Positions 8,802 through 18,100 of a stretch of 64,000 nucleotides of DNA are shown piece after piece. The notes under the pieces are model-generated. The model worked only from the letters and a program-made list of their open reading frames with translations. It had not been told where the DNA came from and ran no database searches. The number at the start of each line of letters is the position of its first letter. Position 1 is the stretch's first letter. The stretch spans positions 1 through 64,000 of the forward strand of contig JANOPA010000014.1 of NCBI GenBank assembly GCA_031421635.1. The letters run 5' to 3'. Made by a program: the position numbers and the translations under genes. The stretch is from JAPOKJ01 sp031421635 (GTDB lineage Bacteria > Pseudomonadota > Gammaproteobacteria > Burkholderiales > Burkholderiaceae_E).

Positions 8802-9173
8802 CTATCCCTTCAGCTCGACCACCGGCGCGAACCCGCCATAAATCATCCGCTTGCCATCAAACGGCATTGGATTCTTAGCCGGATTGAACCGGTCATCCGT
8901 CTTCATCAGCGATTCCATCTTGGCCATGGCCACATCTCGAATGGCCTTGTCCGGCCATTCGACCCACGAGAAGACCACCGTTTCGTCCGCGGTGGCCTGC
9001 ACCGCGCGCCGAAAGTCGGTCAGCTTGCCGTCGGGGACATCGTCGCCCCAGCACTCGAGGATTCGGGTTGCGCCTAACTCCATGAATAAACTGTCCGCGG
9101 ATTGGGCATGGTCAATGAATTTTTGCTTGTTCGCGGTTGGCACCGCAATCACGAAACCGTCTATATAACTCAT
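8802..9173 (-). CDS. DUF1428 (YbaA-like) family protein
   Basis: 123 residues, full length for the family. Typical features are the start MSYIDGFVIAVP, the central ECWGDDVPDGKLTDF, VFSWVEWPDK, and the C-terminal FDGKRMIYGGF. These are small dimeric alpha-beta barrel proteins of unknown role, commonly encoded beside YCII-related proteins, VOC proteins and an ECF sigma factor. The start codon overlaps the stop of the upstream YCII-like pseudogene (ATGA), so translation was probably coupled. It is the only apparently intact member of the decayed operon. Confidence 0.9.
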   Translation of the reverse strand: MSYIDGFVIAVPTANKQKFIDHAQSADSLFMELGATRILECWGDDVPDGKLTDFRRAVQATADETVVFSWVEWPDKAIRDVAMAKMESLMKTDDRFNPAKNPMPFDGKRMIYGGFAPVVELKG

Positions 9174-9472
9174 GGTATTGCTCCTGTTTGTAATTCACGC
9201 ACGGGTCGAACCTCAATGCTGCCGTATTTCGCGGGCTGAATGCCGACGGCGAGCTGAATTGCTTCGTTCAAGTCCTTGGCTTACAGCAAATAAAAGCCCG
9301 CCAACATCTCCCGAGTCTCTGCAAAGGGCCCGTCGAACACCGTGACTTCACCGTTATCCCGAAAAGTTCTCATCATCGTCTCGATCTTGGTGCCAAGCGC
9401 CCTTTCGTAGAACGCATAAGCTTCCCGCGTGTTGCCGCCGAAGGTCAGGTACGGGGTAAGGGTGGTGGACAT
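9170..9472 (-). pseudogene. Chimeric PhnB-like/YCII-like gene with a premature stop
   Basis: The first 36 residues are the start of a PhnB-type VOC protein (TPYLTFGGNTREAYAFYERA). They continue in frame into the second half of a YCII-related protein (VTVFDGPFAETREMLAGFYL, later KYGSIEVRPVREL). A TAA at 9283-9281 interrupts the frame after FYLL. Without it the frame would run 100 codons to a TGA overlapping the DUF1428 start. The simplest history is a deletion that fused two adjacent genes of a PhnB-YCII cluster, plus a nonsense mutation. It is very unlikely to be functional. Confidence 0.8.
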
Positions 9473-9539
9473 GTTGGGCTCCAGGTAAATGGGTGAGGGG
9501 TCTCATTGAAAGGTTTCAACGACGCGTGACTACGCGTCT

Positions 9540-9835
9540 CTACTCTTCAGTCGAATGGTCTGGACCGCTTTCGACACACCTTGAGAAATATTTTATGCGC
9601 CGACTTCTGCCAATCGGTGCAACAAGTAGCGGCGCTCGGGCGAAGCGCCCTGTGGAATTAAGCCAGGCCACCGGGTTGGCAAGGACACCCTGCGCTGGCC
9701 ATTGCTCGGCAGCAGGGACGAACGCATCGTGCAATGCCTCTTCGGCCGCGTCAAAACTTCCCAGCAGTCGAACCAGGGTCGAGAACACACGTCTCGGCTC
9801 TCTTGCTGGTAGATTTGGGCAATCAGTTCGTTCAT
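9540..9835 (-). pseudogene. ECF RNA polymerase sigma factor, N-terminal fragment with frameshift
   Basis: Starts MNELIAQIYQQESR and continues, one frame away, as FSTLVRLLGSFDAAEEALHD, PAAEQWPAQG and NPVAWLNSTGR. This is the region-2 start of the ECF sigma factors (DUF6596 type) that accompany YCII and DUF1428 genes. A frameshift lies near 9788-9800. After STGR the similarity ends, so sigma region 4 and the C-terminal domain are gone. A full gene would be about 400 residues. It is non-functional. Confidence 0.8.
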
Positions 9836-9880
9836 GTCCCGCTCTTCAAAGTGGGCGGGGATGCTTGTGGCCGTGGTCAG

Positions 9881-10264
9881 TTACCACGGATCGTAGGTGC
9901 CGACATTCCACAAATGCCCCTCCAAATCTCGACAACTAAAACCACGACCTCCGTAGTCTTCATCTTTGATTTTAATGTCTATCTTGGCGCCAGCGGCCTT
10001 TGCTCGTTCGTAAACCGAGTCCGCGTCCGACACGATGAGGTACGGGCTTTGAGTTTCGCTCCCACCGATCTCGTCGGGTTGCTTCGTCAAACGGCCGAAC
10101 TCTGTTTCCGTCTTAAGCACGGATCCAAGCATGATCATTCCGTTGCCGAAACTGAGCTGTGCGTGGGCAATGGTACCGTCTTCATTCGGCACAACCAAGT
10201 GCTTTTCAAAACCAAAGACCGAGCAAAGCCATTCCATGGCCTTCGGCGCGTCGCAATAGCGCAA
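9881..10264 (-). CDS. VOC (glyoxalase/bleomycin-resistance) family protein, N-terminus clipped
   Basis: 127 residues resembling PhnB-type VOC proteins: RYCDAPKAMEWLCSVFGFE, VPNEDGTIAHAQLSFGNG, SPYLIVSDADSVYERA and GRGFSCRDLEGHLWNVGTYDPW. The family normally begins about ten residues earlier with a strand of the type TIIPCLRY. Here the frame reads only Cys-Ser-Cys before a stop, and the sole start is TTG. The breakpoint near 10270 probably removed the start codon and first strand. The fold might still form, but efficient translation is doubtful. It was the first gene of the decayed DUF1428/sigma operon. Confidence 0.7.
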   Translation of the reverse strand: MRYCDAPKAMEWLCSVFGFEKHLVVPNEDGTIAHAQLSFGNGMIMLGSVLKTETEFGRLTKQPDEIGGSETQSPYLIVSDADSVYERAKAAGAKIDIKIKDEDYGGRGFSCRDLEGHLWNVGTYDPW

Positions 10265-10354
10265 GCAAGAGCACTATCAAGGAAACTAGACGCAACTCTC
10301 AGCGTGTGCTAGCGCACAGACCGACCGGAGATGCCCAGTTAGTTTGTAAGGCCA

Positions 10355-11215
10355 ATGCGGCGCAACCTGTTGGCACCGCTCGCTTGCACGCTCATAGGAC
10401 GCACATTGCCCAGCGACACTATCATTAATGTGCCTTTCGAGCCTGCGCATCCGTTGCACTCGCTGATTCAGGACGCCTCACCTCACGCCGGACCGCTAAT
10501 CGATGAGGTGGGAAGGCGTTTGTTCCAAATTCGCAGTGCGAACTCGCATGGCCAGCGTAGCTCGGCCAGCATTCTGATCAATCGCATGTATGCGTCGCGT
10601 GGCTACCTCAGCTCGCCTTTGCCCACGCAGCAATTGCCGACACGAATTACTCTGGTCGCCAGCGACGCCGGGGCCACCATCGGTACCATGACCATTGGTT
10701 TTGATTCACCGGCTGGACTGAACGCCGATGACCCTTTCATGAATGAGACTGCGGCGTTACGCGCCGAGGGCCGTAATCTGTGTGAGTTCACCAAATTGGC
10801 CATCGACAGCGTGGTGCGTTCAAAACGTGTACTCGCCTCTTTGTTTCATGTGGCCTACATCTACGCGCACCGCATGATGCGCTTTGACGATTTGCTAATC
10901 GAAGTAAACCCCCGCCACCGTCGCTACTACGAACGTATGTTGGGCTTTGAAGTGCGGGGGATGCAGCGCATCAACCCGCGCGTGAATGCGCCAGCCGTAT
11001 TGCTGTGTTTGAACTTTGACCACGCTCATGAGCAGATCGCGCAGCACGGCGGCAGGCCTGAACAGGGCGATGCCACACGCTCTCTTTATCCCTATTTTTT
11101 TTCGGGAGCCGAAGAGGCCAGCATCATCGAACGCTTGCTGCGCACCCAACCCGATGCGGCCTACACACCGCGATCCCTTGGAGCGGGACTTGGAACGGTC
11201 GGCACCAATGACTGA
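10355..11215 (+). CDS. N-acyl amino acid synthase FeeM-like acyltransferase (GNAT fold)
   Basis: 286 residues, no signal peptide. FeeM-type features are ILINRMYASRGY near residue 75, an acidic CEFTKLAIDS stretch, a long helix FHVAYIYAHRMMRFDDLLIE, then VNPRHRRYYERMLGFE and RVNAPAVLLCLNF. FeeM enzymes join fatty acyl chains from acyl carrier protein to amino acids, and related proteins occur with PEP-CTERM/exosortase genes. The start is uncertain: ATG 10355 lacks a strong ribosome site and GTG 10430 is an alternative. The stop overlaps the ATG of the ThiF gene (8 bp), so the two are translated together. A PEP-CTERM protein lies 2.2 kb downstream. Confidence 0.8.
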   Translation: MRRNLLAPLACTLIGRTLPSDTIINVPFEPAHPLHSLIQDASPHAGPLIDEVGRRLFQIRSANSHGQRSSASILINRMYASRGYLSSPLPTQQLPTRITLVASDAGATIGTMTIGFDSPAGLNADDPFMNETAALRAEGRNLCEFTKLAIDSVVRSKRVLASLFHVAYIYAHRMMRFDDLLIEVNPRHRRYYERMLGFEVRGMQRINPRVNAPAVLLCLNFDHAHEQIAQHGGRPEQGDATRSLYPYFFSGAEEASIIERLLRTQPDAAYTPRSLGAGLGTVGTND

Positions 11216-12107
11216 ACGCGCTCAAGACAGCTCTGATTACGACTCCGGTAATTTTTCTTATGACGACGCCTTTTCGCGCAACTTGGGCTGGCTACTTGAA
11301 AGCGAGCAATTGCGCTTGCAGCAGACGCGGGTGTGCATTGCCGGCTTGGGTGGGGTGGGCGGGGTGCACTTGCTCACCTTGGCTCGGTTGGGGGTGGGTG
11401 CGTTTTCGTTAGCCGATTTTGACACCTATGCGTTGGCGAATTTCAATCGTCAAGTGGGAGCCACCATGGCCACACTCGGCAAGAAAAAAACCGATGTGAT
11501 GGTGGCTATGGCGCGTGACATCAATCCTGATATTGACATTCGCCTGTTCGATCAAGGCTTGGACGCTACTAATCTTGATGCGTTTTTACAAGATGGCAAT
11601 GTATATCTCGATGGGCTAGATTTTTTTGCCCTGCCGGTGCGCCGCCTGGTGTTCGCGCGTTGCCGCGTGTTGGGCATTCCGGCCGTCACAGTCGCGCCCT
11701 TGGGCATGGGTGCAGCATTACTCAACTTTTTGCCGGGCGGAATGAGCTTCGATGACTATTTTCAGTTTGAAGGGCAAACTGAAGATGAACAAGCACTTCG
11801 CTTCCTGGTGGGCTTGTCGCCCAGTATGTTGCAAATGTCATACTTGGTTGACCGTAGCCGGGTTGATTTGGAGCGGCGGCGCGGCCCTTCCACCGCTATC
11901 GCTGTTCAGTTATGCAGCGGCGTGGCTGCAGCACAAGTACTGAAACTGGTGTTGGGCCGAGGCAATGTGATTTCCGCGCCACGAGGACTGCACTTTGATG
12001 CCTACCGCAACGAATTACGCCGCACTTGGCGGCCGGGCGGCAATCGTAATCCAATTCAGCGCTTGTTGTTAAGTGTGGCCAAGCGTCGACTGAAGAGCGG
12101 CCCGTGA
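11208..12107 (+). CDS. ThiF/E1-like adenylating enzyme
   Basis: About 300 residues from ATG 11208. The nucleotide-binding motif CIAGLGGVGGVHLLTL is followed by LADFDTYALANFNRQ (the acidic and Asn-Arg-Gln residues that bind ATP in E1 enzymes) and by a Lys-rich segment LGKKKTDVMVAM. YLDGLDFFALPVRR matches the region after the second strand. The CxxC zinc pairs of MoeB/ThiF and an obvious catalytic cysteine are absent. It probably adenylates a carboxylate without forming a ubiquitin-like thioester. It overlaps the FeeM-like gene by 8 bp and the next gene by 4 bp. An ORF starting upstream at 11016 in this frame is a shadow over the FeeM gene. Fused ThiF-nitroreductase proteins such as Rv1355c have the same two modules. 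Confidence 0.85.
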   Translation: MTERAQDSSDYDSGNFSYDDAFSRNLGWLLESEQLRLQQTRVCIAGLGGVGGVHLLTLARLGVGAFSLADFDTYALANFNRQVGATMATLGKKKTDVMVAMARDINPDIDIRLFDQGLDATNLDAFLQDGNVYLDGLDFFALPVRRLVFARCRVLGIPAVTVAPLGMGAALLNFLPGGMSFDDYFQFEGQTEDEQALRFLVGLSPSMLQMSYLVDRSRVDLERRRGPSTAIAVQLCSGVAAAQVLKLVLGRGNVISAPRGLHFDAYRNELRRTWRPGGNRNPIQRLLLSVAKRRLKSGP

Positions 12108-13201
12108 TTCCGCAAGCAAACACGCTTCATCAAATTCTGACTGCTGGAGTTCAAGCGCCGTCCGCGGAGAACAAGCACTATTTCTGGTTTGAGGTGGGCG
12201 CACAATCGGTGACCTTGCATGCCACCGACTCCGCTTCGTGGTCAATGCGGCCGGATAGAAAAATGTTGGCGCTCATGTCGTTTGGCGCTATAGTTGAGAA
12301 CGTTACTCTGCGCGCACTGGCCTTGGGCTTTATCACCCATGCAAGCTGGCGGTTCGACTCGTCACGTGTGGTCGAACTGAGTTGGCAGTGCGCCACGCCC
12401 ATCCCCGATCCGCTAGAAAAGGCTATCTCAACTCGCCACACCAATCGGCGCTTTTACCAACGTTCGCCTGTACCTAGTAGTGTGTTGGAGCAAGTCGGCG
12501 CCGCCGCGAATTTGGTCCCTGGTGCGCGAGTTCACTGGCTGGCCTCTGGCCGACAGCGCAGCTTAGCTCTGAGCTTAATACGCATCGCTGAAACCGAACG
12601 CTTTCGGCGCAGCGGCCTCCACCATGAAATGTTCAGTGCCATCCGCTTCGAGTGCGGCTGGGAGGGCACGGTGCCTGAGGGCTTGCCGCCTGCAGCCTTG
12701 GAGGTGGAAATTCCCATGCGATGGCCGTTTGCTTCTTTGCGCCATTGGGGCTTGATGCGTGCTGCCGACGTGGTGGGTGCGCACTTTGCTTTGGGCCTGC
12801 GTTCGGGCTACTTACTCTGTGCTGCGGCCCCTCATCTAGGCGTGTTGATGTCAAATGCAGCAGACGTTGATGCAGCTCATTTGCAAACCGGGCGCGCCTT
12901 TGAGCGTTTGTGGCTGGCCGCTGAGTGCAACGGCCTAGCCTTGCAACCGATGGCGGCGGCAACGGTTTTGGTTCAGCAAATAAGTGGTCCCAATTGGGTG
13001 AGTGGCGCCACGCAAAAGCGCTTGTTGGAAGGGTTGCAAGCGCTGAGCGCCGAACTTGATGCAGACGCACCTAGTGTGCGGCCTTGCATGCTGTTTCGCT
13101 TGGGTCATGCCTCGGCCCCTACAGTCGTCGCTGGTAGACCACCCTTAGAGCAATTTTTAAAAATGCCGCCGAGTTCGTCATTGTCCCGCGCACCCCCCTA
13201 A
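12104..13201 (+). CDS. Nitroreductase-like flavoprotein, partner of the ThiF protein
   Basis: 365 residues from a GTG overlapping the previous stop (GTGA). AGVQAPSAENKHYFWFEV resembles the nitroreductase start (apSa..nqpW.f), and ISTRHTNRRFYQRSPVP is the typical RR-xNR-F-x(3)-PvP segment. Residues 200-330 hold a long helical stretch and the C-terminal part found in duplicated or degenerate nitroreductases, such as the C-terminal half of Rv1355c. It probably binds FMN and oxidises or reduces the product of the two upstream enzymes. It closes the coupled three-gene set. Confidence 0.75.
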   Translation: MIPQANTLHQILTAGVQAPSAENKHYFWFEVGAQSVTLHATDSASWSMRPDRKMLALMSFGAIVENVTLRALALGFITHASWRFDSSRVVELSWQCATPIPDPLEKAISTRHTNRRFYQRSPVPSSVLEQVGAAANLVPGARVHWLASGRQRSLALSLIRIAETERFRRSGLHHEMFSAIRFECGWEGTVPEGLPPAALEVEIPMRWPFASLRHWGLMRAADVVGAHFALGLRSGYLLCAAAPHLGVLMSNAADVDAAHLQTGRAFERLWLAAECNGLALQPMAAATVLVQQISGPNWVSGATQKRLLEGLQALSAELDADAPSVRPCMLFRLGHASAPTVVAGRPPLEQFLKMPPSSSLSRAPP

Positions 13202-13400
13202 ACAAGTGTTTTTTACAGAGTTGAGTGTCCTATCGAACATAAGAAAAAGGGCAATCGACCTATTCTAGAGTCTTGGGATCCGTAGGCCATTCTTTACAGC
13301 GCCGCGCACCGCGCTGAGTTGTGAAAAATGACGCCAAGGGGGTCTATGTCTCTACTCGCACAATCTCGTTCGAGCAACACCTAACAGTATGGAGTTCATC

Positions 13401-14246
13401 ATGACAATCACTCAGTTTTTACGCGCCAGACGGATCCCAAAGTCGCTCGCGCAACGTACAGTCCTCGGCGCGGCGCTGGCTGGGCTGTGCTCCAGCGCGT
13501 CGGCACTGGCGATTTTTACGCTCAACCCCGCTGGCGTGGCATTGAACGGGAGCGCGTTCACGGGTGATAACGTCTTAATTTCCGATTACGCTACTGTGCG
13601 ATTTGGTGCAGGAAATACGTTCACAGAAAACGGATTTTTGTCGATCAGCGGTGCACAACTTGGGGGCTCCACCTTGGTTCCCCCCGGTTTAAACAGCAAC
13701 TATGGCCTTTACATTAGCTTTAGCGGTACGGGCAATACTGGCGTGGGCGACCCAACCTTGGTCGGCACCTCAGGCACCTTCAATACCCTAACCTACACTC
13801 TTTACGGCTACAACGGTCCTGCGAGCTTTGGTTTCGATGTAGCCAACAACCCCACCGAGACCGCCGCTGGCGAAATCATGTTGGCCACTGGCAGTTTGTT
13901 GTCTGGAACGGTCTCGACAGCACCTGCAGCCGGTGGTGGGTTCACGCCCAGTGCTGCCGCTAACCTTACCTTTATTCCACAGGCAAGCGCCGCGCCCTTC
14001 TTTGTTTCACCCTCACCGTTTTACAACGTGGCGTTGTCGTCGTTCACCAACACCTCCTCGCAAGTTATTCCATTCGCTGGCGGATTCAATATTAGGCAAG
14101 GTGGGGGTTCTTTTAATTTTCAGGCAGCCCAAGTGCCCGAGCCCGCAACCTGTGCACTCATGTTGGCTGGTTTGTTTGGGGTGGGCGTGATGAAGCGTCG
14201 ACCCAAAGCAACCAAGACTGACCTAGCGCTTGACTCGGGTTCGTAG
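13401..14246 (+). CDS. PEP-CTERM sorting-domain exported protein
   Basis: 281 residues from ATG 13401, chosen because GGAG lies eight bases upstream; an earlier ATG at 13389 is too close to any ribosome site. The N-terminus has a Sec signal with a long n-region (RTVLGAALAGLCSSASALA). The mature part is Gly/Ser/Thr/Asn-rich, low in Cys, and beta-like. The C-terminus is a textbook PEP-CTERM signal: VPEPATCALMLAGLFGVG, a short hydrophobic helix, then KRRPK. Such proteins are cleaved and anchored by exosortase EpsH/XrtA and associated with exopolysaccharide. No exosortase gene is in the window. It lies downstream of the FeeM-ThiF-nitroreductase set with a 200-base gap, so it has its own promoter. 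Confidence 0.9.
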   Translation: MTITQFLRARRIPKSLAQRTVLGAALAGLCSSASALAIFTLNPAGVALNGSAFTGDNVLISDYATVRFGAGNTFTENGFLSISGAQLGGSTLVPPGLNSNYGLYISFSGTGNTGVGDPTLVGTSGTFNTLTYTLYGYNGPASFGFDVANNPTETAAGEIMLATGSLLSGTVSTAPAAGGGFTPSAAANLTFIPQASAAPFFVSPSPFYNVALSSFTNTSSQVIPFAGGFNIRQGGGSFNFQAAQVPEPATCALMLAGLFGVGVMKRRPKATKTDLALDSGS

Positions 14247-14721
14247 CGATTAAGCTCCTAAGATTGGTCTGCGTGCTTTGGCAAAGCTACAAATGCACGA
14301 AGCAAACATGTCTTAGGAGCGCAAGTAGCTGGACTCCTCGGGTTCCTGCCCCTACAAAGCGCGGCAATGAAGCTGGTTAGGCTGAAACCCTTGACTCTCA
14401 TAATCACCATTAACGCAACGCCTGACTTATAAAATGTCTAGACTGGCTGGTCTGTGCCGAGCAACACTTGCCGCCCGTGTTACGCCGTGTTGACTGAACC
14501 ACTAGGTGCATGGCGCCGAATGGACGGCTCGCAATTCTGCCCGCTAGCGACCATTCAGCACCCCTTGCCCGATCCAAGTGGGTGACGGCCATGCTCGTCA
14601 ATTTCTTCGAAGCGCCAGCTTGCACAAAGTGAAAATCTGTACGGTTACGTACCGAAGTGAACATCTTCGGTGTGGTTTACTCATTTCCCGTAATTCCTGA
14701 GATCTATTGAGAGGAGTAATC
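14247..14721. other. Intergenic stretch with one inverted repeat
   Basis: No supported gene; an 84-codon minus-strand frame at 14410-14664 has no motif or ribosome site. A 10-bp inverted repeat (GCTCCTAAGA at 14254-14263 and its complement at 14311-14320) starts just after the PEP-CTERM stop. With the inner GCTTTGGCAAAGC it could form a branched hairpin, perhaps marking the transcript end, but there is no T run. Confidence 0.45.
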
Positions 14722-14934
14722 ATGCCATCTACCGATTGGAGCGCAAAGCGTAAACGTCAATATCAACACATCAAAGACAGCGTGTTAGCGCGGGGCGAGA
14801 GCGAGCGATTAGCGGAAGAAATTGCCGCCCGCACCGTTAATAAAGATCGTGCGCAACATGGTGAATCGGAGACCGCAAGCATGTCATCAGTTGATGACAT
14901 TTCGGCCAGTAGGCGGGGCGGGCTCAGCCATTGA
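14722..14934 (+). CDS. Small KGG/'plasmid stabilization'-type hydrophilic protein
   Basis: 70 residues from ATG 14722, with an excellent GAGGAG ribosome site eight bases before it; an in-frame ATG 15 bases upstream overlaps that site. The sequence WSAKRKRQYQHIKDSVLARG, AEEIAARTVNKDRAQHG is charged and helical. It matches a common family of 60-80 residue proteins often called plasmid stabilization proteins, whose pattern is KR-x-Q..HI.DS...G......AE..A..TVNK. The annotation name is historical and the role is unknown; some members are stress-induced. Confidence 0.75.
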   Translation: MPSTDWSAKRKRQYQHIKDSVLARGESERLAEEIAARTVNKDRAQHGESETASMSSVDDISASRRGGLSH

Positions 14935-15150
14935 AGACTAGGCCGACGGTGTTCGCGATACCTGTGATGGGCGCGGCGAAACACCCCTAAAAATTCAAGT
15001 AAAGCCAAACTTTCCGCCACTTGGCCGATTGACCGTCAAAATCCAGCGCTCTGTGAGCCAAAAGAGGTGGCGACGATGATAGCGACCCGAATCATCCTTG
15101 TTCAAATTTTCGGGTACAGTATCTCAAAGAAATTTCGGAAAACGTTTTCA

Positions 15151-18100
15151 ATGGCCATTCGAGTTGCCCTGCATCACACCACCACGTATCGATATAGTCG
15201 ACCCGTCGAATTATCGCCTCATCAGGTGCGGTTGCGTCCTGCCGCCCATTCTCGTACGCCAATTCTCTCGTACTCACTAACCGTAGAGCCGGCTAAGCAC
15301 TTTATTAATTGGCAGCAAGACCCGTACGGAAACTACATCGGGCGCTTCGTATTTCCAGAACTCACGCAACTTCTGAGTTTCACGGTCGACCTCGTGGCCG
15401 ACTTAACGGTGATCAATCCTTTCGACTTTTTTGTTGAAAAAGATGCCGAATTTTTTCCTTTCAAATATGACACTCAATTAGGCATCGAACTTGCGCCCTA
15501 CTTGCAAATAGAACCCGCTGAGGCTCTGTTAGTTGACTGGCTTGCACGGTTTAAAGCGGATTTGGCGCAAGCGCCGATGGTCACGACCGATTTTCTGGTC
15601 ATGATCAATCAGCGATTGCAGGCCGATATTGGCTATCTTGTGCGCATGGAACCCGGGGTGCAAACCCCCGAGCAAACCCTGGGATTGCGATGTGGGTCTT
15701 GCCGCGACACCAGTTGGCTCTTGGTTCAGATTCTTCGCCAACTTGGCCTGGCGGCTCGCTTTGTATCGGGCTACTTAATTCAATTGGTGGCCGATCAGAA
15801 AGCGCTCGATGGACCCTCGGGCACGGACCGCGATTTTACTGATCTACATGCCTGGGCCGAAGTCTACATTCCAGGCGCTGGCTGGGTGGGCTTGGACCCC
15901 ACCTCTGGGCTGCTCGTCGGTGAAGGGCATATTCCTCTGGCCTGTACCGCGCAGCCTTCCTCTGCAGCACCGGTCACCGGGCTGGCTGGCTTTGCGAATG
16001 TGGAGTTTAGCCATGAGATGAAGATTACGCGAATTCATGAAGACCCTCGCGTCACTCAGCCGTATTCAGAATCCGCTTGGGCCCAGATCGATGCCCTAGG
16101 TCATCAAGTCGACGCCGTTTTGCAAGCTCATGACGTGCGTCTTACCCAAGGAGGCGAGCCGACCTTCGTGTCAGTAGATGATATGGAAGGTGCGCAGTGG
16201 AATATCGCAGCCCACGGAGACGCCAAACGAAAGCTGGCAGGAGATCTCCTGCTCAAGCTCAAAGCGCACCACGCTCCTCTTGGGGTCGTGCACTATGGTC
16301 AGGGGAAATGGTATCCAGGAGAGCCTCTGCCTCGTTGGGCATTGAACATCTTCTGGCGGCGCGATGAGCAACCAGTGTGGCATGACGAGAGTCTGTTGGC
16401 CAAAGATAGTGACATCGATAAATTTAACGAAAAGGATGCCCTGCGCTTCGGTGAAGCTTTGGTCACTCAACTCGGATTGCCGCGCGAGTGCCTCATCCCA
16501 GCCTACGAAGATGTCATGCAGCAGGTCTTGATCGAGCAAAAATTACCGGTTAATCTTGATTCGACGCGGGTCAATCTTAGAGACCCGCTAGAGCGTCGAC
16601 GCCTGGCGATGCTTCTGGAAAAAGGGTTGGGCGCGGTCGCGGGTTTTGTGGTGCCACTCAAACCCGCGGGCATCATGACGGACCGATATTGGCGGACAAG
16701 CCAATGGCCTCTGCGGCGTGAAAAGCTCTACCTTCTCGCTGGCGATTCGCCACTGGGTCTTCGTTTACCCCTCGAGAGTCTGCCCTGGGTGTTACCTGAA
16801 GACATTGAGCCAATTTTCCCGGTAGATCCTTTTGCCGCTCGCGACGAATTGGCACCCTCTGAGATGGTCTCTGCCGCCCGAAAGAGCAAGAAAAAGGCGC
16901 CGCTCGGCAAAGCTTCTCCAGATCCAAGAGAAGTCATTCACACCGCGCTTTGTATAGAAGTAAGACAAGGGCGGTTGCATGTCTTTATGTCTCCACTGGA
17001 GCGGCTTGAGGACAGTCTGGCGCTGATCAGTGCCATTGAAGCCACCGCCGCTCAAACCGCCATGCGCGTTCGGCTGGAAGGTTATCCGCCACCTTGGGAC
17101 ACTCGACTACGAGTGCTTAGCGTGACTCCCGACCCGGGCGTAATTGAAGTCAACGTGCAACCGGCGTCGAGCTGGCCAGAAATCACCTCTAATGTCACCA
17201 AGTTGTATGAGCTTGCGCGTGAATCTCGTCTAGCGACCGAGAAATTTATGCTCGACGGAAGACACACTGGCACGGGCGGTGGCAACCACGTCACGCTCGG
17301 CGGCGCCACACCTGCCGATAGCCCGATGCTGCGCAGGCCCGATTTGCTGCGCAGTCTGCTCACTTATTGGCAAAATCATCCAGCCCTCTCGTACTTGTTT
17401 TCCGGCGCTTTCATCGGCCCGACCAGCCAAGCTCCCAGAGTTGATGAGGCGCGTGACGACACACTGTATGAGCTTGGTATCGCCTTCCAGCAAATGGAGG
17501 CCGCATTGCCTAAGGCCAAGAAGAGCGAGCGCCCTTGGCTGGTGGATCGCCTATTGCGCAATCTACTCGTTGACCTAACAGGTAATACACATCGAGCCGA
17601 ATTCTCGATTGACAAACTGTACTCACCCGACTCTCCTACCGGCCGCTTGGGGATTGTCGAGTTCAGAGCGTTCGAGATGCCTCCGCATGCTCAAATGAGT
17701 CTGGTACAAATGTTGCTGATTCGCGCCCTTGTTGCCCGCTTCTGGAAGGAACCTTATCGTGCACCATTAATGCCTTGGGGCACAGCCTTGCACGATCGCT
17801 GGATGCTACCCCATTTCGTAGCCCAAGACATTCGCCACGTTGCCGAAGATCTCATCGAAGCCGGTGTTGAGTTCTCTCCAAGTTGGTTTGACCCATTTAT
17901 TGAATTTCGGTTCCCGCGTTATGGAACCGTGGTGTACGAGGGCGTCGAAATCGAATTGCGCCAGGCGATTGAACCCTGGAATGTTCTGGGTGAAGAAGTG
18001 AGCCGGAGCGGCACCTCACGCTACGTCGATTCGTCGGTGGAGCGCCTGCAAGTTCGTGTTAGGGGCCTCACCGATACTCGCCACGTCGTCACTTGCAATG

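Noticed and set aside
11016..11207. Upstream extension of the ThiF frame.
   Set aside because: Overlaps the well-supported FeeM-like gene in another frame; ATG 11208 gives the normal start.
14410..14664. 84-codon minus-strand frame.
   Set aside because: No motif or ribosome site; composition not protein-like.
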